Shown here one piece after another: positions 8,015 through 16,457 of a stretch of DNA of 64,000 bases. The position numbers and the translations under genes are program-made. The DNA lies in the NCBI RefSeq assembly GCF_900102675.1, contig NZ_FMYX01000015.1, positions 1-64,000 on the forward strand, read 5' to 3'. The DNA comes from Pseudomonas guariconensis (GTDB lineage: Bacteria; Pseudomonadota; Gammaproteobacteria; Pseudomonadales; Pseudomonadaceae). Each line of letters opens with the position of its first letter. The first letter of the stretch is position 1. Below the pieces are notes generated by a model that made no database searches, was not told where the DNA came from, and saw only the letters and a list, made by a program, of their open reading frames with translations.

Positions 8015-10336
8015 TCAATTCATCCATCCCTTGACCCAGTCCATGACGGACTCCACTGGGTCTTGCGGGCCACCACAGGCAGCGCCGGCAGGCGGTTCAC
8101 TTCCACGAATATACGGCATCTGCACCGCCCCCGGACAGCTACCGTCCGACCCCTGGCCGCTGTACGGGTCGATCCAGGCTTGCACCACGTTGTCCGGTTG
8201 CGGCATGTCCAGCGGCAGCGGGTCGGCTTTCTTCATGAAGCTGGTCCATACCTGCAAGGCACCCGTGGCACCGGTGAACGGCGTCTTGCCGTTGTCGTCG
8301 CGGCCCAGCCAGACCACCGCCAGCAAATCCTGGCTGAAGCCGGAGAACCAGCTGTCGCGCGAATCGTTACTGGTACCGGTCTTACCTGCCAGGGTCAGCG
8401 AACGGGGCAGCACGTTGTAGACCGAACGGCCGGTACCCTCGCGCATCACCCGCTGCATGCCGTTCTGCACCAGATAGATGGCACCTGGATCGAAGGTCTG
8501 CTGGATCTGGAACGGGTAGCGCTTGAGCGGCTCGCCTTCGGCGGTGAGCACACTGCGGATACCACGCATCGGCGTGTTGAAACCGCCATTGGCGATGGTC
8601 TGGTACATGGTCGCCACCTGCATCGGCGACATGCCGCCCGCGCCCAGCAGCATGGACGGGAACGCCGGCCAGTCGACCTTCACGCCCAGCCTGCCAATGG
8701 TCTTGATCACGTTGGGCACGCCCACTTCCAGACCGATCTTGGCGGTGGACAGGTTGTAGGAGTTGGCCAGCCCTTGGTACAGGTAGATGGTGCCGTGGGG
8801 GCGACGATCGTAGTTTTGCGGACGCCAGACCTGGCCGTCAGCGCCTTTGACCGAGAACGGCTCGTCCTGCACCCAACTGGTCAAGGTGTACTTGCTGGGT
8901 TGTTCCAGGGCGGTCAGGTAGACCGCTGGCTTGACCAGCGAGCCGATCGGCCGTACGGCGTCGATGGCGCGGTTGAACCCGGCGAAGCCGGCCTGCCGGC
9001 TGCCGATCAGCGCCTGCACCTCACCGGTTTCCGGATTGGTCACCACCATCGCCGACTCGACCTCATCGGCACCCTTGCGCCCAGCCAGGCGCTTGAAGGT
9101 CTCGCTCATGGCCGTCTCGGCCTTCATCTGCAGGATCGGATCGAAGCTGGTGAAGATACGCAGGCCTTCTTCGGTCAAGTCTTCGTCGCGATAGTCCTGG
9201 CGTAGTTGGCGCTTGACCAGGTCGAGGAAAGCCGGGAAGGAACTGTCGGCCAGGCTGCCGCGCTTGGTCACGCCCAGCGGCATCTTTTTCGCCGCTTCGG
9301 CCATCTCCTGGCTGACCACGCCCTGCTCGGCGAGCAGGTCGAGCACCAAATTGCGTCGGGTGAGCGCACGCTCGGGATAACGACGCGGGTTGTAATAGGA
9401 CGGCCCTTTGACCATCCCCACCAGCAAGGCGATCTGGTGCAGCTTGAGCTCCTGCAGCGGCTGGCTGAAGAAGAACTGGCTGGCCAGGCCGAAGCCGTGC
9501 ACCGCACGCTGCCCATCCTGGCCGACGAATACCTCGTTGAGGTACGCCTCGAGAATCTCGCGCTTGTCGTAGTGCAGCTCCAGCAGCATGGCCATCATGG
9601 CCTCGTTCAGCTTGCGGCTGAGGCTGCGCTCGTTGGTCAGGAAGAAGTTCTTCACCAACTGCTGGGTCAGGGTACTACCGCCCTGGCGCATGGCGCCTGC
9701 GGAGGTGTTGACCCACAAGGCACGGGCGATGGATTTGGGCGATACGCCATGGTGGCTGTAGAAGTCGCGGTCTTCAACGGCGACCAGGGTTTCCAGCAGA
9801 TAAGGCGGAACCTGGTCGATCTTGATCAGGATCCGGTCTTCGAGATTCTTGGGATAGATGCCGCCAATCATCAGCGGTTCGAGTCGCACCACATCCAGCT
9901 TGCCACCATTGGCACCGGACAGCCCGGCGACATAATCGCCGGAGAAACGCACGCGCACGAACTGCGCAGGTTCCATGCCCTCGTAGAACTGAAAGCCTCG
10001 GGTATTGAGGTCGACCGTGTTGCCGTTGACCGAGGCCGCGCCCGGGCCGTTGGCGGCCGCTTCACGACGATAGCCCAAGGCATCGAGCTCTGTGAGGAAG
10101 TCGTTGCGGCTCAACTTCTGGCCGACGAACAGCTCCAGCGGACGGGCGTATACCTTGGCCGGGATGGTCCAACGCTTGCCGGAGAACTTCTCCTGGACGA
10201 CAGCATCGAGATAAACCGCGAAGCCGGCAAGCACCACCAGGCCGACCAGGCTGAGCTTGAGCGCCCAGCCCAGCCAGGCGCGGGAGCGGCCGGTCGGGCG
10301 TTTCTTGGGGGTACGGGAGTTTCGGGTACGAGTCAT
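8015..10336 (-). CDS. mrcB: Penicillin-binding protein 1B (bifunctional class A)
   Basis: A 773-residue peptidoglycan synthase with glycosyltransferase and transpeptidase activity, anchored in the inner membrane. Layout: basic cytoplasmic tail (1-20), one transmembrane helix (about 23-43), UB2H-type domain (about 65-155), GT51 domain with catalytic E188 in VEDRDFYSHHG, and the transpeptidase with the S466-LVK active-site motif, SYN motif (NSYNLST) and KTGTSND motif. The C-terminal tail has two Cys near its end. Also called ponB. The following lpoP gene starts 25 bp after the stop codon. The UB2H domain is the known docking site of the activator lipoprotein in related enzymes. Confidence 0.97.
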   Translation of the reverse strand: MTRTRNSRTPKKRPTGRSRAWLGWALKLSLVGLVVLAGFAVYLDAVVQEKFSGKRWTIPAKVYARPLELFVGQKLSRNDFLTELDALGYRREAAANGPGAASVNGNTVDLNTRGFQFYEGMEPAQFVRVRFSGDYVAGLSGANGGKLDVVRLEPLMIGGIYPKNLEDRILIKIDQVPPYLLETLVAVEDRDFYSHHGVSPKSIARALWVNTSAGAMRQGGSTLTQQLVKNFFLTNERSLSRKLNEAMMAMLLELHYDKREILEAYLNEVFVGQDGQRAVHGFGLASQFFFSQPLQELKLHQIALLVGMVKGPSYYNPRRYPERALTRRNLVLDLLAEQGVVSQEMAEAAKKMPLGVTKRGSLADSSFPAFLDLVKRQLRQDYRDEDLTEEGLRIFTSFDPILQMKAETAMSETFKRLAGRKGADEVESAMVVTNPETGEVQALIGSRQAGFAGFNRAIDAVRPIGSLVKPAVYLTALEQPSKYTLTSWVQDEPFSVKGADGQVWRPQNYDRRPHGTIYLYQGLANSYNLSTAKIGLEVGVPNVIKTIGRLGVKVDWPAFPSMLLGAGGMSPMQVATMYQTIANGGFNTPMRGIRSVLTAEGEPLKRYPFQIQQTFDPGAIYLVQNGMQRVMREGTGRSVYNVLPRSLTLAGKTGTSNDSRDSWFSGFSQDLLAVVWLGRDDNGKTPFTGATGALQVWTSFMKKADPLPLDMPQPDNVVQAWIDPYSGQGSDGSCPGAVQMPYIRGSEPPAGAACGGPQDPVESVMDWVKGWMN

Positions 10337-10489
10337 GGCGGCGGATTATACGCACTTTGATAAAGGCTAGTGGCCTGCGGGACGAAACGGAAAGCTCGCG
10401 TTCATCCGCCAGGATTTCCAGCTGTTTGCAGGGACGGCACCATTGACCATAATGGCGCTTTCGAATTCCCTGCCCCAGAAGGATTGCCC

Positions 10490-12052
10490 GTGAGCCAAGC
10501 CCTGATCAGCGCGCTGCAGAACCCCGCCCTCTATGCCCACCCGGTGGACGGGTTCCAACTCATCGAGACGCATATCTCCTGGGTGCTGCTGACCGGCGAG
10601 TACGCCTACAAGATCAAGAAGCCGATGAACTTCGGCTTCCTGGATTTCACCGAGCTGGACCAACGCCGTCACTTCTGCAACGAAGAGCTACGCCTGAACC
10701 AGCGCCTTACCAAGGGCCTGTACCTGGAAGTGCTGCCGATCACAGGAACGGCCGATGCCCCGCAACTGGGCGGCGCCGGCGCACCGATCGAGTATGCCTT
10801 GAAGATGCGCCAGTTCCCCCAAGGCCAGATGCTCAGTACCTTGCAGGCCAATGGCGAACTCAATGCCAGCCACATCGACCAGATGGCCCGTCAGATCGCC
10901 GAATTCCACCTGCAGGCGCCCAAGGTATCGGTCGACCATCCGTTAGGCACACCTGACAGTGTCATGGCACCGGTCGAGCAGAACTTCGAGCAGATCCGTC
11001 CGTTCCTCAGCGACAAGGCCGACCTGCAACAACTGGACAACCTACAGGCGTGGGCCCGCAGCAGCTTCGAGCGGCTTCACGGGTTGCTCGAGGCGCGCAA
11101 GGCCCAGGGGTTCATCCGCGAGTGCCATGGCGACATCCACCTGGGCAACGCCACGCTGATCGACGGCAAGGTGGTGATCTTCGACTGCATCGAATTCAAC
11201 GAGCCGTTCCGCCTGACCGACGTCTATGCCGACACCGCTTTCCTGGCCATGGACCTCGAAGACCGCGGGCTGAAATGCCTGGCCCGTCGTTTCATCAGCC
11301 AATACCTGGAGCTGACCGGCGACTACGAAGGCCTGGAACTGCTCAACTTCTACAAGGCCTACCGCGCCCTGGTGCGCGCCAAGGTCGCACTGTTCAGCAT
11401 GCCGGCCGATGCCGACGGCGTGCAGCGTGCCACCACCCTGCGCACCTACCGCAACTATGCCAACCTGGCCGAAAGCTACAGTGCCATTCCATCGCGGCTG
11501 CTGGCCATCACCCATGGCGTCTCGGCCGTGGGCAAGAGCCACGTGGCCATGCGTCTGGTCGAAGCCCTGGGCGCGATTCGTGTACGTTCGGATGTCGAGC
11601 GCAAGCGCCTGTTCGGCGAGCAACAGCAACAAAGCGCTGGCCAACTGCAGGCCGGCATCTATGACCAGGACGCCAGCCGCGCCACGTATCAGCGCCTGCA
11701 TGAGCTGGCGGCGATCATCCTGCGTGCAGGCTTCCCGGTGGTGCTCGATGCCACCTACCTCAAGCTGGCCCAGCGCCAAGCCGCGGCCCAGGTTGCCAAC
11801 GAAACGGGCGTTCCGTTCCTGATCCTCGATTGCCAGGCGCCCGACGCGGTCATCGCCAGCTGGCTGGCCCAGCGCCAGACCGAGGCTAACGACCCCTCCG
11901 ATGCCACCCTGGAAGTGGTCAAGGCCCAACAGGCCAGCCGCGAACCGCTGAGCGCCGAAGAACTGCCCCACTGCAAGCGGGTGGACACACAGGAAAGCGC
12001 CAGCATGGACCAATTGATCGAGCAGATCCGCCAGCGTCTCCCAGGCATTTGA
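10490..12052 (+). CDS. Two-domain protein: aminoglycoside-phosphotransferase-like kinase fused to a P-loop kinase
   Basis: A 520-residue protein found in many pseudomonads, function unknown. The N-terminal half (about 30-320) is an APH/choline-kinase-like fold with the catalytic loop H213-G-D215-I-H-L-G-N220 and the following metal-binding IFDCIEF. The C-terminal third begins with a Walker A loop (G343-VSAVGKS-350) and resembles zeta-toxin/AAA-type ATPases or small-molecule kinases, with DATYLK and SWLAQRQ as likely Walker B/lid parts. I set the start at GTG 10490 because an AGAAGGA ribosome site lies seven bases upstream. An in-frame extension to 10370 exists but looks non-coding. It is divergent from mrcB and ends with its own terminator. 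No resistance role is implied. Confidence 0.85.
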   Translation: MSQALISALQNPALYAHPVDGFQLIETHISWVLLTGEYAYKIKKPMNFGFLDFTELDQRRHFCNEELRLNQRLTKGLYLEVLPITGTADAPQLGGAGAPIEYALKMRQFPQGQMLSTLQANGELNASHIDQMARQIAEFHLQAPKVSVDHPLGTPDSVMAPVEQNFEQIRPFLSDKADLQQLDNLQAWARSSFERLHGLLEARKAQGFIRECHGDIHLGNATLIDGKVVIFDCIEFNEPFRLTDVYADTAFLAMDLEDRGLKCLARRFISQYLELTGDYEGLELLNFYKAYRALVRAKVALFSMPADADGVQRATTLRTYRNYANLAESYSAIPSRLLAITHGVSAVGKSHVAMRLVEALGAIRVRSDVERKRLFGEQQQQSAGQLQAGIYDQDASRATYQRLHELAAIILRAGFPVVLDATYLKLAQRQAAAQVANETGVPFLILDCQAPDAVIASWLAQRQTEANDPSDATLEVVKAQQASREPLSAEELPHCKRVDTQESASMDQLIEQIRQRLPGI

Positions 12053-12062
12053 ACGATTCATG

Positions 12063-12087
12063 AAGGGCTGCTCTTGCAGCCCTTTTT
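12063..12087 (+). terminator. Intrinsic terminator of the APH/P-loop gene
   Basis: Perfect stem AAGGGCTGC / GCAGCCCTT (12063-12071, 12076-12084), loop TCTT, followed by TTT. It starts ten bases after the stop codon. Confidence 0.85.
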
Positions 12088-12265
12088 GCATGCCATCGCG
12101 ACCGGGTAAAGCCACGCTCACAGATGCCAACGCCCGGTTTTCAGGGTGGCCCTCGTCGGGGGTCGATGGCAAAAGGCCGCGTATTTCCCAACCCCCGCTA
12201 CACTCCTCTGAAACCTGCTCGCGATTTATCCCAAAGACCTCGTTCAGCCATCGCAAGGAGGCCCG

Positions 12266-12544
12266 ATGAACGATGAATTGCAGCATCTGAGAAATCTTGG
12301 CAAGACCTCCGCGCAATGGCTTCATGCCGTCGGCATCCACAGTGCATCGGACTTGCGCCGCCTGGGCGCGGTAGGCGCCTACCAGGCTGTGAAGTCGCGG
12401 GGGTTCCGGGCATCGAAGGTATTGTTGTACTCCATCGAGGCGGCACTGCTGGACATGCACTGGAATGATTTGCCGGTCGAGCGTAAACAAGCGCTCGATG
12501 AACAGCTGGACGCCAAAAGCCCTGTGCAAAAAAAATCAAAATAG
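12266..12544 (+). CDS. TfoX C-terminal-domain (Sxy-like) protein
   Basis: A 92-residue protein that consists only of the helix-hairpin-helix-like TfoX C-terminal domain (LRNLGKTSAQWLHAVGIHSASDL...). The TfoX/Sxy family includes competence regulators of Haemophilus and E. coli, but short stand-alone versions like this one have no proven role. A GGAGG ribosome site sits six bases before the ATG at 12266. The upstream 180 bp contain only the terminator of the preceding gene and no recognised promoter. It ends just 15 bp before the -35 of the prrF promoter, and no terminator is seen, so its transcripts could run into prrF. Confidence 0.85.
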   Translation: MNDELQHLRNLGKTSAQWLHAVGIHSASDLRRLGAVGAYQAVKSRGFRASKVLLYSIEAALLDMHWNDLPVERKQALDEQLDAKSPVQKKSK

Positions 12545-12558
12545 GCGGGATGGGGGGA

Positions 12559-12590
12559 TTGACCTATAAATGAGAATCGTTATGATTATC
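12559..12590 (+). promoter_or_regulatory. Fur-controlled promoter of prrF
   Basis: -35 TTGACC (12559-12564), 16-bp spacer, -10 TATGAT (12581-12586). Two overlapping Fur-box-like sequences cover the spacer and -10: 12566-12584 matches the 19-bp consensus at 13 positions and 12572-12590 (GAGAATCGTTATGATTATC) at 14. This layout predicts repression by Fe-Fur and expression on iron starvation. Confidence 0.88.
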
Positions 12591-12592
12591 AC

Positions 12593-12706
12593 AACTGGTC
12601 GCGAGACTGGTTGGATAACCTGAAAAGTCCTTGGTTCGGACGCTCAGATTATCTCCTCATCAGGCTAATCACGGTTATTGACCCGGCACTTTGCCGGGTC
12701 TTTTTT
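12593..12706 (+). ncRNA. prrF: PrrF iron-responsive small regulatory RNA
   Basis: About 114 bases, recognised from the conserved pseudomonad PrrF core TCTCCTCATCAGGCTAATCA (12652-12671) and the conserved start AACTGGTCGCGAG. A strong Rho-independent terminator closes it (stem GACCCGGCA / TGCCGGGTC at 12680-12688 and 12692-12700, then six T). In P. aeruginosa PrrF RNAs base-pair with mRNAs for iron-containing proteins (for example sodB, sdh) and spare iron; the same core pairs with targets here by inference. Only one copy is in this window, while P. aeruginosa has two in tandem. It sits in the gap between convergent genes, directly after the haem locus. Confidence 0.92.
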
Positions 12707-12728
12707 GCCTCGGATAAACAAAGGCCGA

Positions 12729-13616
12729 TCAACGACGCAATCGGGCGCAGTAGTCCTGTTCAGGCAAGGCGGCCGTGTACCAGACGTAGTCGGCCATGCC
12801 CGGCTCGACTTTTTCGCCCACCTCCACCAGTAACAACACTTTGGATTCGCTCTCTGCGCCCAGATCAGCCAGGTGCAGTGGCACACCCAAGTCCTTGCGC
12901 GCATGGTAGCTGCCGGTCAGCAACAGGGCCGGTTGTGGCGCGCCAAGGACGCGTTCGGCGATGCGGCGGTCGCGTTGCTGCTGCACGGCAAGCATGGCCG
13001 GCAGCTGGTTTTCCGGCAGCAATCCACAGTGTCCGGCGCGCACCTGGTCTAGCAGCGCAGCCTTGACCGCAGGTGCATTCGAGCGCGGCCCCTGCAACAC
13101 CGGGGTGTCCCGATAAGCCTGACGCAACTCCTCCGGCGAAAGATTGGCCGCCAGCAGCGCAATCTGCCGATGCAAAGCCTCCTGCACGATCGGCCCATAC
13201 CATTGCCAGTCCCAGCCGTCCTGCCAGGCCAGGGCTTTGGGCAAATCCTCAGGCATGACCGCCTGCCCTTGCACGGCATCGATCAGCGGTTGTTGCGAGG
13301 GCTGCAGCATCTCCAGCAACAGGCTGCCTTGGGGGCGACGGGCCTCCAAGGCTCGCAACAGCCACAGCTGCAACGCGTGGTGATCGGGATTGTCGTGCTT
13401 CTCTCCCACCAGCACCCGAGGCGCCGGGGCCAGGTACGCAACTAGCTGCTCTGGCGTGAGCTGCTCACCCGTGGCCAGGTCACGGATTTGCCCCAGTTGT
13501 GCGCTATCGCGTCCTTCGCCGGCCTGCCACGCCGGCAAGTCGGGCAGGCTGGCCTGGCAGCCGGACAACACCAAAGCCAGCAGGATCGATAGGCCGGACA
13601 GCACGGGATGGCGCAT
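12729..13616 (-). CDS. phuW: ChaN-family haem-binding lipoprotein (PhuW-like)
   Basis: A 295-residue lipoprotein of the ChaN (DUF399) family; ChaN of Campylobacter binds two haems at a dimer interface. The signal peptide ends in the lipobox L17-S18-G19-C20. The family core LVGEKHDNPDHHALQLWLL is clear. I place the start at ATG 13616, since a GGAGG ribosome site lies eight bases upstream; an in-frame TTG at 13622 also exists. It is the last gene of a phuT-phuU-phuV-phuW unit, in the same order as the haem operon of P. aeruginosa. No terminator is visible after the stop on this strand; reading on would produce RNA antisense to prrF. Confidence 0.88.
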   Translation of the reverse strand: MRHPVLSGLSILLALVLSGCQASLPDLPAWQAGEGRDSAQLGQIRDLATGEQLTPEQLVAYLAPAPRVLVGEKHDNPDHHALQLWLLRALEARRPQGSLLLEMLQPSQQPLIDAVQGQAVMPEDLPKALAWQDGWDWQWYGPIVQEALHRQIALLAANLSPEELRQAYRDTPVLQGPRSNAPAVKAALLDQVRAGHCGLLPENQLPAMLAVQQQRDRRIAERVLGAPQPALLLTGSYHARKDLGVPLHLADLGAESESKVLLLVEVGEKVEPGMADYVWYTAALPEQDYCARLRR

Positions 13617-13628
13617 GGGCAAAGCCTC

Positions 13629-14396
13629 CTAGCGGGTGATGATCAACGGATGACCGAGCTCCGGGTGCGGCTGCACCAGCACATCGATTCCAAATACCGC
13701 CTTGAGCGCGTCAGGCGTCAGCACCTGCTGCGGGGTGCCCAGCGCATGGCAGCGTCCCTGCTCCAGCAACAGGATCTGGTCACAGTAGCGCGCGGCGAGG
13801 TTGAGGTCGTGCAGAATCACCATCACCGCCGCGCCCTGGTCGGCAAAGCGCCGCACCGCTTGCAAGGTGGTGTGCTGGTGCAAGGGGTCCAGCATCGAAG
13901 TGGGCTCGTCCAGCAGCAGGGTGGCGCCCTCCTCCCCCGGCCACAGCTGCGCCAGCACCCGGGCCAGGTGAACCCGCTGGCGCTCGCCACCGGACAGCGC
14001 CAGGTAGCTGCGATCGACCAGGTGCAGGGCATCAGCCGCACCCAAGGCGGCGTGGACGATTTCCTGGTCGCGTTGCTGACCACTGGCGTGAGGCAGCCGG
14101 CCAAGCCCGACCACTTCTTCGACACCAAATGCAAACCCAAGGGTGGAAACCTGCGGCAGTACCGCCAGGCAACGAGCGCGTGCTTGGCCTGGCCAGTCCG
14201 CCAAGGTGCGACCACGCAAACGCACCTGCCCCTGACTGGGAGCCAGCTCGCCGCACAGCACGCCCAACAGGCTACTTTTGCCGGCCCCATTGGGGCCCAG
14301 TACACCCAGGACCTGCCCAGGACGCACGTGCAAGTCGATCGCCTGCAGCACGTCCTGGGTTCCGCGCCGCAAACGTACCCCTTGGGCTTCCAGCAT
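13629..14396 (-). CDS. phuV: Haem ABC transporter, ATP-binding protein
   Basis: A 255-residue cytoplasmic ATPase of the haem/iron-siderophore import family (HmuV/PhuV). Walker A is GPNGAGKS (about residues 33-40), the ABC signature is LSGGERQRVHLARVL and Walker B is TLLLDEPTSMLD. It would power PhuU for haem uptake from the periplasm. The start ATG overlaps the phuU stop (TGATG). Substrate is inferred from the phuT-U-V-W order with a ChaN-type gene. Confidence 0.92.
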   Translation of the reverse strand: MLEAQGVRLRRGTQDVLQAIDLHVRPGQVLGVLGPNGAGKSSLLGVLCGELAPSQGQVRLRGRTLADWPGQARARCLAVLPQVSTLGFAFGVEEVVGLGRLPHASGQQRDQEIVHAALGAADALHLVDRSYLALSGGERQRVHLARVLAQLWPGEEGATLLLDEPTSMLDPLHQHTTLQAVRRFADQGAAVMVILHDLNLAARYCDQILLLEQGRCHALGTPQQVLTPDALKAVFGIDVLVQPHPELGHPLIITR

Positions 14397-15433
14397 CAGC
14401 TTCGCCCTCGTATCAACAAGAACAAGAAGAACGGCGCGCCGAGGAACGCAGTAACGATGCCAATCGGCAGCTCCGCCGGTGCCAGCGCCAGCCGGGCCAC
14501 CAAGTCGGCGAACAAGAGCAAGGCGCCCCCTGCGAGCAACGAGGCAGGCAGCAGCACCCGGTGGTCGGGGCCTGCCAGCAAGCGCATCAAGTGCGGCACT
14601 ACCAAGCCGATGAAACCGATCAACCCCGCAGCCGCCACCGCAGCCCCCACGCCCAGGGCAGTACAGAACACCAGCTCACGCTTGAGCGACTCCACATCGA
14701 TGCCCAAGTGCCGGGCCTCGGACTCGCCCAGTAACAGGGCATTGAGCGCCTGGGCGCGGCGTGGCAGCCACAGCGCAACCGCTGCTGTCACCAGCAGCAA
14801 GGGCCACAGGCGCTCGTAGCTGGCACCGTTGAGGCTGCCCAGGTTCCAGAAGGTCAAGGTGCGCAGCGTGGCGTCATCGGCCAGGTAGGTGAACAAGCCG
14901 ACCGCCGAACCGGCCAATGCAGTCAGGGCGATGCCTGCGAGCAGCATGGTGGCGACGCTGGTTTGCCCGTCGCGCCGGCCCAGGCGATACACCAGCGCGG
15001 TCACACCGAGGCCGCCCACGAAGGCACAGCCCGACAACAGGTAAGGCGAGAACCACTCTGGGGTCCCGCCCAGCCAGCTACCACCGACAATCGCCACCGC
15101 CGCCCCCAGCGCTGCTCCACTGGCCACCCCGACCAGCCCAGGATCTGCCAGAGGGTTGCGGAACAGCCCCTGCATCGTCACGCCGGACAGCGCCAGCACC
15201 GCGCCCACCGCCAGCCCCAGGAGGGTACGAGGCAAGCGGATCTGCCCAAGGATCATCTCGGCTTGTTCCAGCCCCTCGGCGTGAACCGGCACACCCAGCA
15301 GTCGCAGGCCCGCACGCAGGGTATCGAACAGCGGGAGGCTGACCGGCCCAAGCGCCAGCGACAACCAAACGGCCAACAGGCACGACAGCGTCAGACAGAC
15401 AAACAGCGCGCGGGACTGAACGCGGCCTCTCAT
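14396..15433 (-). CDS. phuU: Haem ABC transporter, permease
   Basis: A 345-residue FecCD-family inner-membrane permease with about ten hydrophobic segments, including the conserved LVGVASGAALGA and GLIGFIGLVVPHLMR (contact with the ATPase) motifs. It transports haem delivered by PhuT. It overlaps phuT by four bases (ATGA) and phuV by one, so all three are tightly coupled. Family membership is certain; haem as the substrate is inferred from its neighbours. Confidence 0.93.
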   Translation of the reverse strand: MRGRVQSRALFVCLTLSCLLAVWLSLALGPVSLPLFDTLRAGLRLLGVPVHAEGLEQAEMILGQIRLPRTLLGLAVGAVLALSGVTMQGLFRNPLADPGLVGVASGAALGAAVAIVGGSWLGGTPEWFSPYLLSGCAFVGGLGVTALVYRLGRRDGQTSVATMLLAGIALTALAGSAVGLFTYLADDATLRTLTFWNLGSLNGASYERLWPLLLVTAAVALWLPRRAQALNALLLGESEARHLGIDVESLKRELVFCTALGVGAAVAAAGLIGFIGLVVPHLMRLLAGPDHRVLLPASLLAGGALLLFADLVARLALAPAELPIGIVTAFLGAPFFLFLLIRGRS

Positions 15434-16305
15434 TGGGCCTTGGCCACCGGATAGAAGGCCTCGGCCAGTGCGGTCAAGGTGGCCGGCAAGCGCGGGCCAA
15501 GACCACCGACGAGCAAGGTCGGGTCCAGCGCTACCAGGCGCCTCTCTCGGACTGCCCGGGACGTGGCCAGCGCGGGGTTTTCCTTGAGCAACGCCTGCAG
15601 CGCCTGCTCGCCCTCGAGACTGCGATCGGAGAGCACCAGCACATCTGGATCCAGCGCTGCCAGAGCCTCGACCGAGAAGTTCTTGTAACCCGGATGCTCG
15701 GCCAGGTTACGGGCACCGGCCTGGCGTAGCAGCCAGTCCCCCGATGTGCCCAGGCCTGCGATCAGGGGCTTGGCACCTGCATGCCCGACCAGCAGCAGAA
15801 CCCCTGGCGCCTTCTGGCTGGCCTGGGCCTGCTTGACCCTGGCTTGCAGCGCATCGAGTTGCCGGTGGTAACCGGCGGTCAGCTCGGCGGCTTTCTGTTC
15901 GGCCCCCAGCAAACTGCCTAGGCGTTGGAGGTTATCGTCCACGGCGTCCAACTCGGCCTTGCTGGAGAACAACTCCACCCGCACCCCGGCCTTGCGCACT
16001 TGCGCCAGCACCGGCGGCGGCCCCATCTCCTCGGTGCCGACCAAGACATCCGGGCGCAGGCTGAGAATCCCTTCGGCGGACAATTGCCGTTGGTAGCCGA
16101 TGCTAGGCAGTGATTTGAGCGACTCAGGGTGCTGACTGGTGGTATCAACCCCCACCAGTTGCCGCTCCCCCCCCAGGGCGCTGATCCATTCACTCAAGGC
16201 GCCACCCGCACTGACCCAGCGCTGGGGTAGCTCGGCGGCCAATGCCTGGGTGGCAAGTACAAGACTTGCACACAGGACGATCAGGGCAGCGGGACGACGC
16301 ATCAT
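15430..16305 (-). CDS. phuT: Haem-binding periplasmic protein
   Basis: A 291-residue class III substrate-binding protein (helical-backbone, PF01497-type) with an N-terminal signal peptide (hydrophobic residues 8-22, cleavage near ALA-AE at 21-25). Motifs such as RPDVLVGTEEMGPP and SVEALAALDPDVLVLSD match the haem/siderophore-binder family. It would hand haem to PhuU-PhuV. The first gene of the operon, preceded by a Fur box and promoter at 16394-16424. No TonB-dependent haem receptor (phuR), no phuS and no haem oxygenase are in this window, so outer-membrane uptake must be encoded elsewhere. Confidence 0.9.
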   Translation of the reverse strand: MMRRPAALIVLCASLVLATQALAAELPQRWVSAGGALSEWISALGGERQLVGVDTTSQHPESLKSLPSIGYQRQLSAEGILSLRPDVLVGTEEMGPPPVLAQVRKAGVRVELFSSKAELDAVDDNLQRLGSLLGAEQKAAELTAGYHRQLDALQARVKQAQASQKAPGVLLLVGHAGAKPLIAGLGTSGDWLLRQAGARNLAEHPGYKNFSVEALAALDPDVLVLSDRSLEGEQALQALLKENPALATSRAVRERRLVALDPTLLVGGLGPRLPATLTALAEAFYPVAKAQ

Positions 16306-16393
16306 CGTTTTCCTTTACAGAAGGCGGGCCGCGCGCCTTGTAGCGGGCGACGGAACTGCGCACCATAGGCAGCCTGGCGCAGCGACTGCGAGC

Positions 16394-16424
16394 AATTTGA
16401 TAATTGTTCGCATTGAGGCGTCAA
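16394..16424 (-). promoter_or_regulatory. Fur box and promoter of the phuTUVW operon
   Basis: A pseudomonad-type Fur box (16394-16414; core TTGATAATTGTTCGCATT on the plus strand) overlaps a minus-strand promoter: -35 TTGACG (16419-16424), 16 bp, -10 TATCAA (16397-16402). Fe-Fur bound here would block phuT transcription. The Rieske gene starts at 16458 in the other direction, so the same site could affect it. Confidence 0.75.
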
Positions 16425-16457
16425 GCCATCCCTTTGTCACATGAGCTGTCTGCTTCA

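Noticed and set aside
10490..12052. Aminoglycoside resistance gene
   Set aside because: The APH fold is shared by many housekeeping kinases; the fusion with a P-loop domain and its core-genome location argue against acquired resistance.
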